From JBFJKD01 sp038106145 (GTDB lineage: Bacteria > Pseudomonadota > Gammaproteobacteria > Pseudomonadales > Porticoccaceae), in assembly GCA_038106145.1 (NCBI GenBank), contig JAYODD010000012.1, positions 1-64,000 on the forward strand: 64,000 nucleotides of DNA, in the 5' to 3' direction. A model generated the notes under the pieces. The model was given only the letters and a program-made list of their open reading frames with translations. It was not told where the DNA came from and made no database searches. Both the position numbers and the translations under genes were made by a program. Positions 43,036 to 52,684 of this stretch are shown here, piece by piece; position 1 is the first letter of the stretch, and every line of letters begins with the position of its first letter.

Positions 43036-44859
43036 GTGAGTCAATATTCTGCGCTTGCGCCCCTGGAGGTCAAACTGTTGCACCCTGTCCATGCATTTTT
43101 ACCCTGTGCGCGCCCGGTGTTCACAAGCTGTACCAGATTATTGCTATGGCTACTGGTGGGGTTGAGCACCCCTGTACAGGCCGTGGACCTGACCGTGGTT
43201 GTCACCGGTGTCGAAGGGCCGGTGTTGGCCAACGTCATGACCCTGCTGGATATCGCCCGGGAAAAAGACGGTGAAAAACTGAAGTCCAGCCGGGTGCGCA
43301 AGTTACATGTGGTGGCACCTCAACAGATCAAAGAGGCGCTGCAGCCGTTTGGCTACTATCGTTCACAGGTTAGCGGCGAGTTGGTTGCCGATGGGGATAC
43401 CTTCACCGCGAGCTACCACATTGTGCCGGGACCTGAAATTACCGTGGCCGAGGTCGAAGTCCGACTGGCGGGGGCGGGCGCCAGCGCGGCAATATTTACC
43501 GAACTGATAGAAAAGTTTCCCAGCCGCGTCGGACAGGTGTTTCTGCACCAGCCTTACGAGGAGGCCAAACAGCAGTTGTTGCGCACCGCGGCGCGCAACG
43601 GCTATCTGGATGCCCAATTCACGCGCCGCACAGTAACCGTTAATCTGGCCGCCTATACCGTGTCGGTGGTACTACACCTGGATACCGGCGCGCAGTACAG
43701 GTTCGGGCCTGTCCAGTTCGAGCAGACGCCGGAGGCGGTGTTCCGCGACGATTTTTTGCTGGGTTTTGTGACTATCGAACCCGGACAGACATTCCGGCGA
43801 CGGGCGTTGCTCGATCTGCAAAACCGGTTCAACGACAGTCAGTATTTCTCCGCAGTTGCGGTCAGCGCGAATCGGCAGGACGCACAGGATTTGACTATCC
43901 CCGTGCGCGTGGAGTTGACCGCCAACAAACAACATCGCTATCGCTTTGGTGTGGGTTTTGGCACCGACACCGGGCCGCGCGCCAGTTTTGGCTATGCGCG
44001 CAGAGTCAACGACGTGGGTCATCTACTGGATACCGACCTCAAGCTTTCCACCAGCAGTAGCGCAGCAAATATTCAATACTTGATCCCGTTGGGCGATCCC
44101 GGCACCGAGCGGCTTGCTCTGGGTTCCAGTTTTATCGACGAATCCACCGACAGCCGCGACAGCCGTATTCTCAATACCAGCGCCAAGCGCACGGTGATTC
44201 GCGCGGGGTGGCTGGAAACCCTGAGTCTGAATGTCGAAACGGAAGATTTTCAGGTGGGCGACGAAGATGGTCGCTCGACGCTGGTGTATCCGGCCGTGAA
44301 TTGGAGCCGCGTCGATACGGACGACCGGCTGTTCCCCACTCGCGGATGGCGCCTCGGGTTCGATCTGCTCGGTTCGGATGAATCCCTGGGTTCCGACGCG
44401 ACCTTTGTGCAGGCCCGTGGCGCGGGCAAATGGATTAAAACCCTGAGCGCAAGCAGTCGCCTTTTAGTGCGCGGTGAACTGGGTGTCACGGCGTTGGCGG
44501 CGGTTGACGACCTGTCGGGATCGAAACGGTTTTTTGCGGGAGGGGATCAAAGTGTGCGCGGCTATGAATTTGAAGCTCTCGGTCCAAAAAATGCGTTGGG
44601 TGAAGTAGTTGGCGGAAAATATCTGGTGGTCGGCAGCGCGGAGTACGAACGCCATTTACGGGGCAACTGGGGCGCGGCGGTATTTATGGACGCGGGCAAT
44701 GCCTTTAACGATATGGGGGAATCACTGAAAAAGAGCATTGGTTTCGGGGTGCGCTATCGCTCTCCGGTGGGGCCGATCCGGGTGGATATCGCCCATCCCC
44801 TGGGAGATAACGAACATCGCGGTATTCAGTTGCACGTGGTGATAGGGCCGGACCTGTGA
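43036..44859 (+). CDS. tamA: Translocation and assembly module protein TamA (Omp85 family)
   Basis: 607 aa from GTG 43036; later in-frame GTGs would shorten the unusually long region before the signal helix (LLLWLLVGLSTPVQA). Three POTRA domains (about 50-270) carry ALQPFGYYRSQVSG and RTAARNGYLDAQFTRR. The Omp85 barrel follows, with RRVNDVGHLLDTDLKLSTSSS and the VRGYEF motif of the loop-6 lock, ending RGIQLHVVIGPDL. TamA works with TamB in moving outer-membrane components across the periplasm. It overlaps tamB by 4 bp. Confidence 0.94.
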   Translation: MSQYSALAPLEVKLLHPVHAFLPCARPVFTSCTRLLLWLLVGLSTPVQAVDLTVVVTGVEGPVLANVMTLLDIAREKDGEKLKSSRVRKLHVVAPQQIKEALQPFGYYRSQVSGELVADGDTFTASYHIVPGPEITVAEVEVRLAGAGASAAIFTELIEKFPSRVGQVFLHQPYEEAKQQLLRTAARNGYLDAQFTRRTVTVNLAAYTVSVVLHLDTGAQYRFGPVQFEQTPEAVFRDDFLLGFVTIEPGQTFRRRALLDLQNRFNDSQYFSAVAVSANRQDAQDLTIPVRVELTANKQHRYRFGVGFGTDTGPRASFGYARRVNDVGHLLDTDLKLSTSSSAANIQYLIPLGDPGTERLALGSSFIDESTDSRDSRILNTSAKRTVIRAGWLETLSLNVETEDFQVGDEDGRSTLVYPAVNWSRVDTDDRLFPTRGWRLGFDLLGSDESLGSDATFVQARGAGKWIKTLSASSRLLVRGELGVTALAAVDDLSGSKRFFAGGDQSVRGYEFEALGPKNALGEVVGGKYLVVGSAEYERHLRGNWGAAVFMDAGNAFNDMGESLKKSIGFGVRYRSPVGPIRVDIAHPLGDNEHRGIQLHVVIGPDL

Positions 44860-47800
44860 GAACGCTGCGAGCTGTAGTTTCGGTTTTGGTGACAATTGTT
44901 GCCCTGCTCCTCTTTGTGGCCCTGTCCGAGACCGGTTTGCGCTGGGTGGTGCAAGCGGCCGGTGGTGTACTACCCGGGCGCCTGCAGGTAGGAAATGTTG
45001 CCGGTCGTCTGCTCGGGCCGCTGCATTTGAGCGCGGTCAGTTACCACTCCGAACAGCTCACCCTGGAAATAGCGCAGCTCGATATGCAATGGCAGCCGCG
45101 TCGTGTGTTGTCGGGGGTGTTGGCGGTTTCGGCGTTGAAGATCGATGGGGTATCAGTGGTGCTGGCGGATACGGAGGCTGGCGCGCCGCCGCCTGTCGCA
45201 TCGACCCCGCGCACTCTGCCGGAAGTGAGTTTGCCACTGGCGTTGGAGATCGGCGGCGTGCGCATTACGCATCTGCGTTTGCCGCACGCTCAACTGCCAC
45301 TGGTGGAACGGTTAGAGCTCGACTTACAGGCAAAGCGCGACGCTATTCGTATTCAGCGATTGACGGTAGAAAGTGCGGGCGTAGTCGGCAGCGTGGCGGG
45401 GCGGGTGGTGCCCAGTGGTGATTATCCTTTGGGTATTGCGCTCAACTGGCAGCGGGCTCCCGGGAAAACTGGCGGCGTAACTGCTTTGCAGGGCAGTGCG
45501 CAGTTAAGCGGTACGTTACGGGAATTAAGTGTTCAACAGGAGCTGGTTATCGGTGCGTCGACCGCTTTGTCGAAGCGCAGTGGTTTAAAAATTGACGGTA
45601 CGGTGAAGGATCTACTGAATACCGCCGAGTGGCAGATGCAACGGGCTGTACACAGCCTGAATCCGCACGAGGTTCAACCAGCGTGGCCTGCGCTCACACT
45701 GGATGGTGAACTCCATGCCAGTGGCAATCTGACCCAGGCCAGGGTCGACGCCGATCTCAGTGCCATTTCCCCGCAGATGGGGGAAGTGGTCAGTGGTCTC
45801 GAGTTGAACTGGCGGCCGGGCGACACGACGACCATGGTGCTAACGGCGCGACACAGTGAATCCGGTGCACAGTCCCGCGTCACTGCCAGCATCGAGGGCT
45901 TCGCTGCCAGCGATGGCGGCACGAACGGGTTAGTTATTCGCGCTGGCGGCGATTGGCAGGACCTGGCCTGGCCGCCCGTGGGGGTACCGACTGTGCGCAG
46001 TCCTCAGGGACAGTTTAGCCTCGATGGCACCCTGGATGATTATCAGTTGACCATCGATGCGGTGGTACAGCAGGGCGCATTGCCCGCAGGCGCACTAAAA
46101 CTTCAGGGCAAAGGCAATCGTCGGCAGTTGACTATGGAGTCATTCTCGATTGCGGCTCTCGAAGGTGAATTGCTGGGGACTGGTCATATTGCCTGGTCAC
46201 CGCAGTTGGCGTGGCGCCTTGACCTGTCCGGTAAAGATCTCAACCCGGGTTCGATCCTGCCCCAATGGCCCGGGGAAATCGGGCTGGTGGCTCGGCTTAT
46301 GGGCGGTGTGAGGGACGGGACCACACACAATAAAATTGACGTTGAGCGGCTGCACGGCGAGCTGCGCGGTTATCCAGTGAGCGTCAGGGGAGCGGTGGAT
46401 CAGCGGGGCACGGATATTTCCTTTGCGCAGCTAATTGTGACCTCGGGCAACGCCACACTGGCGGTGGACGGCGAGGTGGCAGCTCAATGGAATCTGCGCT
46501 GGAAGCTACAGGCCGCTGATCTCGCCGCTCTGTGGCCGCAAAGTAAAGGTCAGATAAGCGCGCAAGGTACCTTAGCCGGGCTGCGCGCTACGCCCCGAAT
46601 CGCCCATACCCTGACCGCTCTTGGCATAGGGGTGGGAACCTACCGGGTGGCACGCCTGGAGAGCAGGGGGGATGTGGATCTTGCTCCCGGTGGGCGCATC
46701 GACCTGTCGCTGGCGGCGCGGGATATAGCGCTCCCAGACCGTACCATCGACGCTCTGTCCTTGGACGGCGCGGGGACGCTGGAGGCGCATAACGTGACCG
46801 TTCGCGGGGAGAGCAGTGATCTGCAACTGGTGCTGGCAATTGCAGCGGGGCTGAGCAAGGCGCGGGAGTGGCAGGGGCGATTGCTACGGGCCGATCTACT
46901 TGGGGACACCCTGGGTGACTGGGGTTTGGTGGAGCCGGGAGCGTTTGTGGTCGGTGGGGGCAAGTCCGCCCTGGGGCAGTGGTGTTGGCGTCAGCGGGAC
47001 GCTCTACTGTGTGCTCAGGCGCAACAGCGGGACGGAGTTTGGTCAGGTGATTTGAGCGGGCAGGGGTTGCCGCTGGACGCACTGCGCGCCGCTATTGGGG
47101 CCGATGCGGAGCTGCGACCCGCCGCGATAACCGGGACCGTGGCGCTGCGTGCCAGCGGCAGCTACGACCCGGCCCGCGGTACCGCCCTGCTGGCAGCGCG
47201 GGTGGATACCTCGAGCGGTGCGGTACTCTTTGCCGAGTCCGCCAGGGCAGGCGACCTGATCTTCGATCCCGGTCAACTTGAGGTGAGGCTCGATGCGGAG
47301 GGGTTAACTGGCGCTCTGCACATTCCCTTGCCAACGGAAGGCCGCATTGACGCCACCGCGCAATTGCCGGGGTGGTCGCCCGCCGTCCCCATGGCCGAGC
47401 AATCGGTTGTGGCAGACGTACGGGCGCAGGTTAACAGCCTGGCGCGTTTTGACGCGCTGCTTCCGGCTTTGGATATTATTTCCGGGGGGTTACGGGCGCA
47501 ACTCGCAATCACCGGCACGGTGGCGAACCCCCTTTTCAGTGGCGTGGCTGAACTGACCGACGGTGCCGCTGGAATTCCCGCCCTCGGTCTGGATATCAAG
47601 GACGCGAGTATTCAGGTAAACGGCAATCAGACAAATGAGTTACTGCTCAAAGCGCAGCTGCGTTCGGGGAAGGGGGTTTTACGGCTGGAGGGTCACACGC
47701 TTCTGGATCGTGGGCAGGGTTGGCCGACCGATCTGGTTATCAGCGGCGAAGATGTCGAGGCGGTGGATGTACCGCAGGTGCGCGTACTGGTGTCGCCACA

Positions 47801-48671
47801 GTTGAACGTCAGTGTGCGTGAGCGGGTGCTGCGGGTCGATGGCGAGGTGCTGGTGCCCATGGCGCGTATCGCGCCCCGTCAACTGCCGGAAGGTAGCATC
47901 GCGCCGTCGCGGGACGTGGAGATTGTCAGCGCGGCCGATGCGTCCCCTGGCTTTGCGCAACGCTGGCAGACGTACGCCGACGTGCGGGTCGCACTGGGGG
48001 AGCGCATTCGTTTCGATGGGTTCGGATTGCGGGGAAAATTTGCCGGGGATATTCGCGTCATCGACGCGCCGGGCAAGCTCACCACCGCCCGCGGCGAGTT
48101 GCGGGTGGTGGATGGCGTTTATCAGGCCTATGGACAGGATTTAAGTATCGAGCGTGGGAGACTGGTATTCGCCGACAGCCTGCTCGATGACCCGGGACTC
48201 GATGTCAAAGCGATGCGCAAGGTAGACGATGTGGTGGCGGGCGTGAGGGTGAGCGGTACCCTGCAGGATCCCTTGCTCTCGGTGTACTCGCGGCCCGCCA
48301 TGGGCGAGGCGGATACCTTGTCCTATTTATTATTTGGTCGGCCCGCCCGCGCGACCTCAGCCGGGGAGAGTAACCAGCTGCTATCTGCGGTGCAGAGCAT
48401 GGGGCTGTCCAAGGGGGAGGATATTGCAAAACGGATCGGCACCAGCGTCGGACTCGACGAAATTCGCGTCGATTCACACAATGGGTTGCAGGATGCCGCG
48501 CTGGTGATGGGTCGCTACCTGTCTCCCAAATTGTATTTGCGTTACGTAGCCGGACTGTTCAGCGCCAGTAATGTGGTGCAGATTCAATATCTGATCAACA
48601 AATCCCTGCAAGTGCAGACCGAAACCGGAGATCGCACCGGGGTCGACGTGTTTTACACCATCGAGCGTTAG
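44856..48671 (+). CDS. tamB: Translocation and assembly module subunit TamB
   Basis: 1271 aa, starting with a GTG that overlaps the tamA stop. One N-terminal membrane anchor (AVVSVLVTIVALLLFVALSETG) is followed by a very long repetitive beta-helical periplasmic region (AsmA-like) and the C-terminal TamB domain (about 950-1271: GELRVVDGVYQAYGQDLSIERGRLVFADSLLDDPGLDVKA, YLLFGRPA, PKLYLRYVAGLF). TamB forms a hydrophobic groove between the inner membrane and TamA and takes part in phospholipid transport. Confidence 0.94.
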   Translation: MRTLRAVVSVLVTIVALLLFVALSETGLRWVVQAAGGVLPGRLQVGNVAGRLLGPLHLSAVSYHSEQLTLEIAQLDMQWQPRRVLSGVLAVSALKIDGVSVVLADTEAGAPPPVASTPRTLPEVSLPLALEIGGVRITHLRLPHAQLPLVERLELDLQAKRDAIRIQRLTVESAGVVGSVAGRVVPSGDYPLGIALNWQRAPGKTGGVTALQGSAQLSGTLRELSVQQELVIGASTALSKRSGLKIDGTVKDLLNTAEWQMQRAVHSLNPHEVQPAWPALTLDGELHASGNLTQARVDADLSAISPQMGEVVSGLELNWRPGDTTTMVLTARHSESGAQSRVTASIEGFAASDGGTNGLVIRAGGDWQDLAWPPVGVPTVRSPQGQFSLDGTLDDYQLTIDAVVQQGALPAGALKLQGKGNRRQLTMESFSIAALEGELLGTGHIAWSPQLAWRLDLSGKDLNPGSILPQWPGEIGLVARLMGGVRDGTTHNKIDVERLHGELRGYPVSVRGAVDQRGTDISFAQLIVTSGNATLAVDGEVAAQWNLRWKLQAADLAALWPQSKGQISAQGTLAGLRATPRIAHTLTALGIGVGTYRVARLESRGDVDLAPGGRIDLSLAARDIALPDRTIDALSLDGAGTLEAHNVTVRGESSDLQLVLAIAAGLSKAREWQGRLLRADLLGDTLGDWGLVEPGAFVVGGGKSALGQWCWRQRDALLCAQAQQRDGVWSGDLSGQGLPLDALRAAIGADAELRPAAITGTVALRASGSYDPARGTALLAARVDTSSGAVLFAESARAGDLIFDPGQLEVRLDAEGLTGALHIPLPTEGRIDATAQLPGWSPAVPMAEQSVVADVRAQVNSLARFDALLPALDIISGGLRAQLAITGTVANPLFSGVAELTDGAAGIPALGLDIKDASIQVNGNQTNELLLKAQLRSGKGVLRLEGHTLLDRGQGWPTDLVISGEDVEAVDVPQVRVLVSPQLNVSVRERVLRVDGEVLVPMARIAPRQLPEGSIAPSRDVEIVSAADASPGFAQRWQTYADVRVALGERIRFDGFGLRGKFAGDIRVIDAPGKLTTARGELRVVDGVYQAYGQDLSIERGRLVFADSLLDDPGLDVKAMRKVDDVVAGVRVSGTLQDPLLSVYSRPAMGEADTLSYLLFGRPARATSAGESNQLLSAVQSMGLSKGEDIAKRIGTSVGLDEIRVDSHNGLQDAALVMGRYLSPKLYLRYVAGLFSASNVVQIQYLINKSLQVQTETGDRTGVDVFYTIER

Positions 48672-48679
48672 GTGCGCTT

Positions 48680-50122
48680 ATGATCAGTTGGGGATTATTG
48701 GTTATGGTGACGCACGGCGTTATCGCGCCCGCCGCAGCCTGGCACGCGCTGCTTTACAAACGCGATTCCCGCGCCGCAATTGGCTGGATTGGCGTGTGCC
48801 TGCTGTTTCCGCTGATGGGTCCGTTGTTGTATTACCTGCTGGGGGTGAACCGCGTCGCACATCGCGCCCGGGAGCTGCGTGGCGTGCGTCGCGCACGTCG
48901 CTTCGTAGAGTTTGAGCGGGGTGGCCAGCCGGCTGCGACACCCGTAGACAGCGAGCCTGACCCGGTGACGCATCTGTCCGGTTTGCTGCGCGCTACTCGG
49001 GTGATCACCTCGCAACCGCTGCTGGCGGGCAATGGAATCAAGCCGCTGTACAACGGTCAGCAGGCGTATCCGGCGATGCTCGCGGCCATTGCGCGGGCGC
49101 AGCAGACGGTGTGTCTGATGACGTATATATTCGATACCGACGCATCCGGGATGCAATTTGTCGACGCGCTGGCGAACGCTGCGGCGCGCGGCGTGGCGGT
49201 GTATGTGATGGTCGATGGCCTGGGTGAGAGGTACGCCTGGCCACGGATCAGCGGGCTGTTGGCGCGACGCGGCGTGCCCTGTGTGCGCTTCAATCCACCC
49301 GCGCTGATACCGCCAACCCTGAATATTAATTTGCGCAATCATCGCAAAATATTGCTTGTGGACGGCGCTGTGGCGTTTACCGGCGGCATGAATATCGGTG
49401 ATCGCCATCTGGTTGTGGATCGGGGTAGCGAGCGCGGTACGGGCGTGCGGGATATTCACTTTCAGTTGCGTGGCCCCGTGGTCGGGCAGTTAATGGGGGT
49501 GTTTGGCGACAGTTGGCGATATACCACCGGGCGCACCCTGGATATACCCGTGGCAAACCATCCGGCAGACGGTGCGAGTCAATGTCGGGTGATCGCCGAT
49601 GGTCCCGACGAAAATCTCGATCAACTCGCCTTGGTGCTGCAGGCAGCCGTCACGGCGGCGCGGCAGCGAGTCCGGATCATGACCCCGTATTTTTTGCCGC
49701 CCCGGGAACTGATCGCCTGTCTGCAAAGCGCCGCCCTGCGCGGGGTAGAGGTGGAAATCCTGCTGCCGCAGCACAGCAACTTAGCTCCGGTGCACTGGGC
49801 GACCCGCAATATGCTTTGGGAATTACTGTTCTACAATGTGAGGGTATTCTATCAACAGGGTACTTTCTCCCATTCCAAATTGTTGTTAATAGACGACAGT
49901 TACGTATTAATGGGTTCCGCCAATATCGATGCCCGTAGCCTGCGCTTGAATTACGAGCTGGGAGTGGAAATTTACGACCCGGTTTTCGCGCACACAATGG
50001 GCAGGCACTTTGACGAACTGTTGTCGGCGGCGCGGTCAGTCACGCTGGATGAAATGGATGGTCGCTCGCTGCCGGTCAGAACCCGGGATGCGTTGTGCTG
50101 GCTATTCTCGCCCTACCTGTGA
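48680..50122 (+). CDS. cls: Cardiolipin synthase, phospholipase D family
   Basis: 480 aa. Two N-terminal transmembrane helices (about 1-55) are typical of Cls. Two HKD motifs follow: HRKILLVDGAVAFTGGMNIGDRHL (about 228) and HSKLLLIDDSYVLMGSANIDARSL (about 410). The enzyme joins two phosphatidylglycerol molecules, or PG and PE, to make cardiolipin in the inner membrane. It starts 8 bp after tamB and is probably cotranscribed, linking lipid synthesis with envelope lipid transport. Confidence 0.92.
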   Translation: MISWGLLVMVTHGVIAPAAAWHALLYKRDSRAAIGWIGVCLLFPLMGPLLYYLLGVNRVAHRARELRGVRRARRFVEFERGGQPAATPVDSEPDPVTHLSGLLRATRVITSQPLLAGNGIKPLYNGQQAYPAMLAAIARAQQTVCLMTYIFDTDASGMQFVDALANAAARGVAVYVMVDGLGERYAWPRISGLLARRGVPCVRFNPPALIPPTLNINLRNHRKILLVDGAVAFTGGMNIGDRHLVVDRGSERGTGVRDIHFQLRGPVVGQLMGVFGDSWRYTTGRTLDIPVANHPADGASQCRVIADGPDENLDQLALVLQAAVTAARQRVRIMTPYFLPPRELIACLQSAALRGVEVEILLPQHSNLAPVHWATRNMLWELLFYNVRVFYQQGTFSHSKLLLIDDSYVLMGSANIDARSLRLNYELGVEIYDPVFAHTMGRHFDELLSAARSVTLDEMDGRSLPVRTRDALCWLFSPYL

Positions 50123-50151
50123 GCCGGTGTCGATCCGGCGCAGAGGGAGGG

Positions 50152-51306
50152 TTAAAACCACTTCTTTATTTTGAAATAAAAAATCATCGCTGTTGCCACC
50201 AGCGCCATCAGCGCGAGCGCCAGCGGGTAGCCGTAATACCAGTTTAACTCGGGCATGGCCAATGGACTGGCCGCCGGATTGCCGTTGCCAAAATTCATGC
50301 CATACAGGCCAGCTAAAAATGTTAGCGGCATAAATATGGTCGCAATCACAGTCAGGGTGCGCATCACTTCGTTCATTTTATAGCTGATGCTGGTCAGATA
50401 AATATCCATGACATTGGACGCCATATCCCGATAGTTTTCCATTAAATCCATGACCTGTACGCAGTGATCGTAGCAGTCCCGCAGATAGGTGCGGGTGTGA
50501 GCGCTGATCAAGCGCGTTTCTTCGCGCAACAGGGCATTCACTACCTCCCGTTGCGGCCATAGCATGCGACGCAGCACCAGTAGTTCACGCTTGATTTCAT
50601 GGATGCGTTGCAGCGCTGCCTGCGACGGGCCAGTTAACACCAGTTCTTCCAGGTCATCCAGTTGTTCGGCAAGAATGGCCAACACCGGAAAACCTTCGTC
50701 GATCACCAGATCGAGCAGCGTGTACAGCAGATAGTCCCCGCGGCGGGAGCGCAGGTTATTGCCGCCGCTGCGCAGGCGGTGACGGATTGCCGTGAACGGA
50801 TCCTGGTCACAGCTGGCGAGAGTGATCACGACGTTGTCGCTGAGGAAAATGCTGATCTGGGCAGTTTGTACCTTGTCGCCCACAACCATCGGCAGCGCGG
50901 CTACGATAAAGTGATGATGGTCGTAGGTGTCAAACTTGGGACGCTGACCGGTGTTTTGAACATCCTCCAGCGCCAGCGGGTGCAGGTTAAATCGCTCGCC
51001 CAGCAGACTTAGAAAATGAGCGGACGGGGCGCCCTGAATATGTATCCAGGTGGTATCAGTTGGCGGTGAGCTGGATGCAGACCTGTCCGTATGTATGGAT
51101 TTTTGCACAGCGTTTTTATTATTTTTTGAGCCCTGTTGCCCGGAATATTTCTCCATGAACTGGATTTCATCGCAGTCCTGTTGGTCAAGATCGTGCTGGT
51201 TATAAACCGTGACGCTGATGGTGGCGCGAGCGGCGCCGCGGCGAGGCTCTAGTAAGGTTCCGGGTGGTGTGCCGGGTGGGTGATAGCTTTTCAACAGCCG
51301 TTTCAT
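50152..51306 (-). CDS. corA: CorA-family magnesium/cobalt transporter
   Basis: 384 aa. A large cytoplasmic N-terminal domain (FNLHPLALEDVQNTGQRPKF, ISIFLSDNVVITL) is followed by the long pore helix and two C-terminal transmembrane helices. The first ends in the signature YGMNFGN and the protein closes with the basic tail FKIKKWF. Pentameric CorA lets Mg2+ or Co2+ in. The first 85 residues are Gln/Ser/Asn-rich and longer than in most members. Confidence 0.93.
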   Translation of the reverse strand: MKRLLKSYHPPGTPPGTLLEPRRGAARATISVTVYNQHDLDQQDCDEIQFMEKYSGQQGSKNNKNAVQKSIHTDRSASSSPPTDTTWIHIQGAPSAHFLSLLGERFNLHPLALEDVQNTGQRPKFDTYDHHHFIVAALPMVVGDKVQTAQISIFLSDNVVITLASCDQDPFTAIRHRLRSGGNNLRSRRGDYLLYTLLDLVIDEGFPVLAILAEQLDDLEELVLTGPSQAALQRIHEIKRELLVLRRMLWPQREVVNALLREETRLISAHTRTYLRDCYDHCVQVMDLMENYRDMASNVMDIYLTSISYKMNEVMRTLTVIATIFMPLTFLAGLYGMNFGNGNPAASPLAMPELNWYYGYPLALALMALVATAMIFYFKIKKWF

Positions 51307-51431
51307 GGGGTTACCTGTAGCGGCGGATTAATAAAAAATCGGTACTTTATAGATCTCCTTCGGACTACGGCAACAGGCCCCGGTCGGCAACTGTGCAGAT
51401 GCCAAGTTCTGCACAGTTGCGGCCGCAGTTG

Positions 51432-52583
51432 TCAGGTGACGATTGAACGTTTGGCAATTTCTTCGAGCATCACTTCGGTGGCGCCGCCGCCAATACTTTG
51501 TACTCGTGCGTCGCGGCTCATCCGTTCAACCGGCGTTTCACGCAGATAGCCAGAGCCGCCGTGAAATTGCAGGCAGGTGTACATCACCTCGTTGACCAGC
51601 TCGCAACAATAGGCTTTCACCATTGATACTTCCTTTACGCAGTCCTGCCCGTTGGCGTCCAGCCACGCCGCGTGGTACACCAGTTGTTTGCCAGCCGCGA
51701 CTTTGGCCTGCAACATGGCCAGACGCTGGCGAATAACCTGTTTGTCCCACAGGGGAGCGCCAAAGGCGGTTCTTTCCTGCACGTAGTGGAGTGTTAACTC
51801 CAGCGCCTTTTCCGCTTCGCCCATGGCCTGTGCACCCAGCACGGTGCGCTCATTTTGAAAGTTGCGCATGATCGAGTAAAAGCCCTTGTTTACTTCTCCC
51901 AGAATGTTTTCCCTCGGCACCCGGCAGTTATCAAAAATCAGTTCGGCGGTATCGGAACACAACCAGCCCTGTTTTTTCAGGGCGCGACCGACAGTAAAAC
52001 CCGGCGTGCCTTTTTCGACGATAAAAATACTGATGCCCCGGGACCCTTTTACCGTGGTGTCGGTTTTTGCCGCAACGAAATAAACGTCACCCTTGACGCC
52101 GTTGGTAATAAAAAATTTACTGCCGTTGAGTATATAGTCGTCGCCGTCGGCGATAGCGGTGGTGCGAATGGCCGCGACATCGGAGCCAGCGCCCGGTTCG
52201 GTAACCGCGACTGCACAGATTTTTTTACCGCTGATCAGGTCGGGCATATATTTGTCTTTTTGCGCCTTGCTGCCAAAATTGTGCAGGTGTGGTGACGCCA
52301 TATCGGTATGCACCATTACCGTTACCGCAAAGCCGCCGAACGTGGAGCGCCCCAGTTCCTCGGCGAGAATGGCGCTGCCGAGCGTATTCATATTGCTGCC
52401 GCCGTATTCTTCTTCGTAGCGAATGCCGAGAAAACCCAGTTCGCCCATTTTGCGCAACACCTCGCGGGGCACGAATCCCTGTTCTTCCCAGGGTTCGGCA
52501 TGCGGCACAATTTCCTGTTCCACAAAGCGGCGAATCTGCTCGCGCAACATATTTTGTTCATCGGAAAAATACAGCTGATTCAT
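51432..52583 (-). CDS. Acyl-CoA dehydrogenase (citronellyl-CoA or isovaleryl-CoA type)
   Basis: 383 aa FAD enzyme. VTEPGAGSDVAAIRTTA and FFITNGVKGDVYFV form the flavin and substrate site, and LQFHGGSGYLRETPVERMSRDARVQSIGGGATEVML ends the fold. VMVHTDMASPHLHNFGS and the SIGGGATEVML ending look more like citronellyl-CoA dehydrogenases (AtuD) as I recall them than like isovaleryl-CoA dehydrogenase, but I could not align them. It is the last gene of the acyl-CoA carboxylase cluster, separated from the biotin subunit by a 10-N gap. Confidence 0.85.
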   Translation of the reverse strand: MNQLYFSDEQNMLREQIRRFVEQEIVPHAEPWEEQGFVPREVLRKMGELGFLGIRYEEEYGGSNMNTLGSAILAEELGRSTFGGFAVTVMVHTDMASPHLHNFGSKAQKDKYMPDLISGKKICAVAVTEPGAGSDVAAIRTTAIADGDDYILNGSKFFITNGVKGDVYFVAAKTDTTVKGSRGISIFIVEKGTPGFTVGRALKKQGWLCSDTAELIFDNCRVPRENILGEVNKGFYSIMRNFQNERTVLGAQAMGEAEKALELTLHYVQERTAFGAPLWDKQVIRQRLAMLQAKVAAGKQLVYHAAWLDANGQDCVKEVSMVKAYCCELVNEVMYTCLQFHGGSGYLRETPVERMSRDARVQSIGGGATEVMLEEIAKRSIVT

Positions 52584-52632
52584 AATATTCCTCTTGCTTT
52601 GCTCAGTTGGCTTTCTTCAATCAGGCTTGATC

Positions 52633-52642
52633 NNNNNNNNNN
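52633..52642. other. Assembly gap (10 N) between acyl-CoA dehydrogenase and biotin carboxylase
   Basis: The 9 bp on each side are identical (GGCTTGATC at 52624-52632 and 52643-52651). Two contigs probably overlap here and the true gap may be zero or negative. Confidence 0.92.
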
Positions 52643-52684
52643 GGCTTGATCAGTTTAGTTATGGAGGCAGATTTTCAGCCCGCG

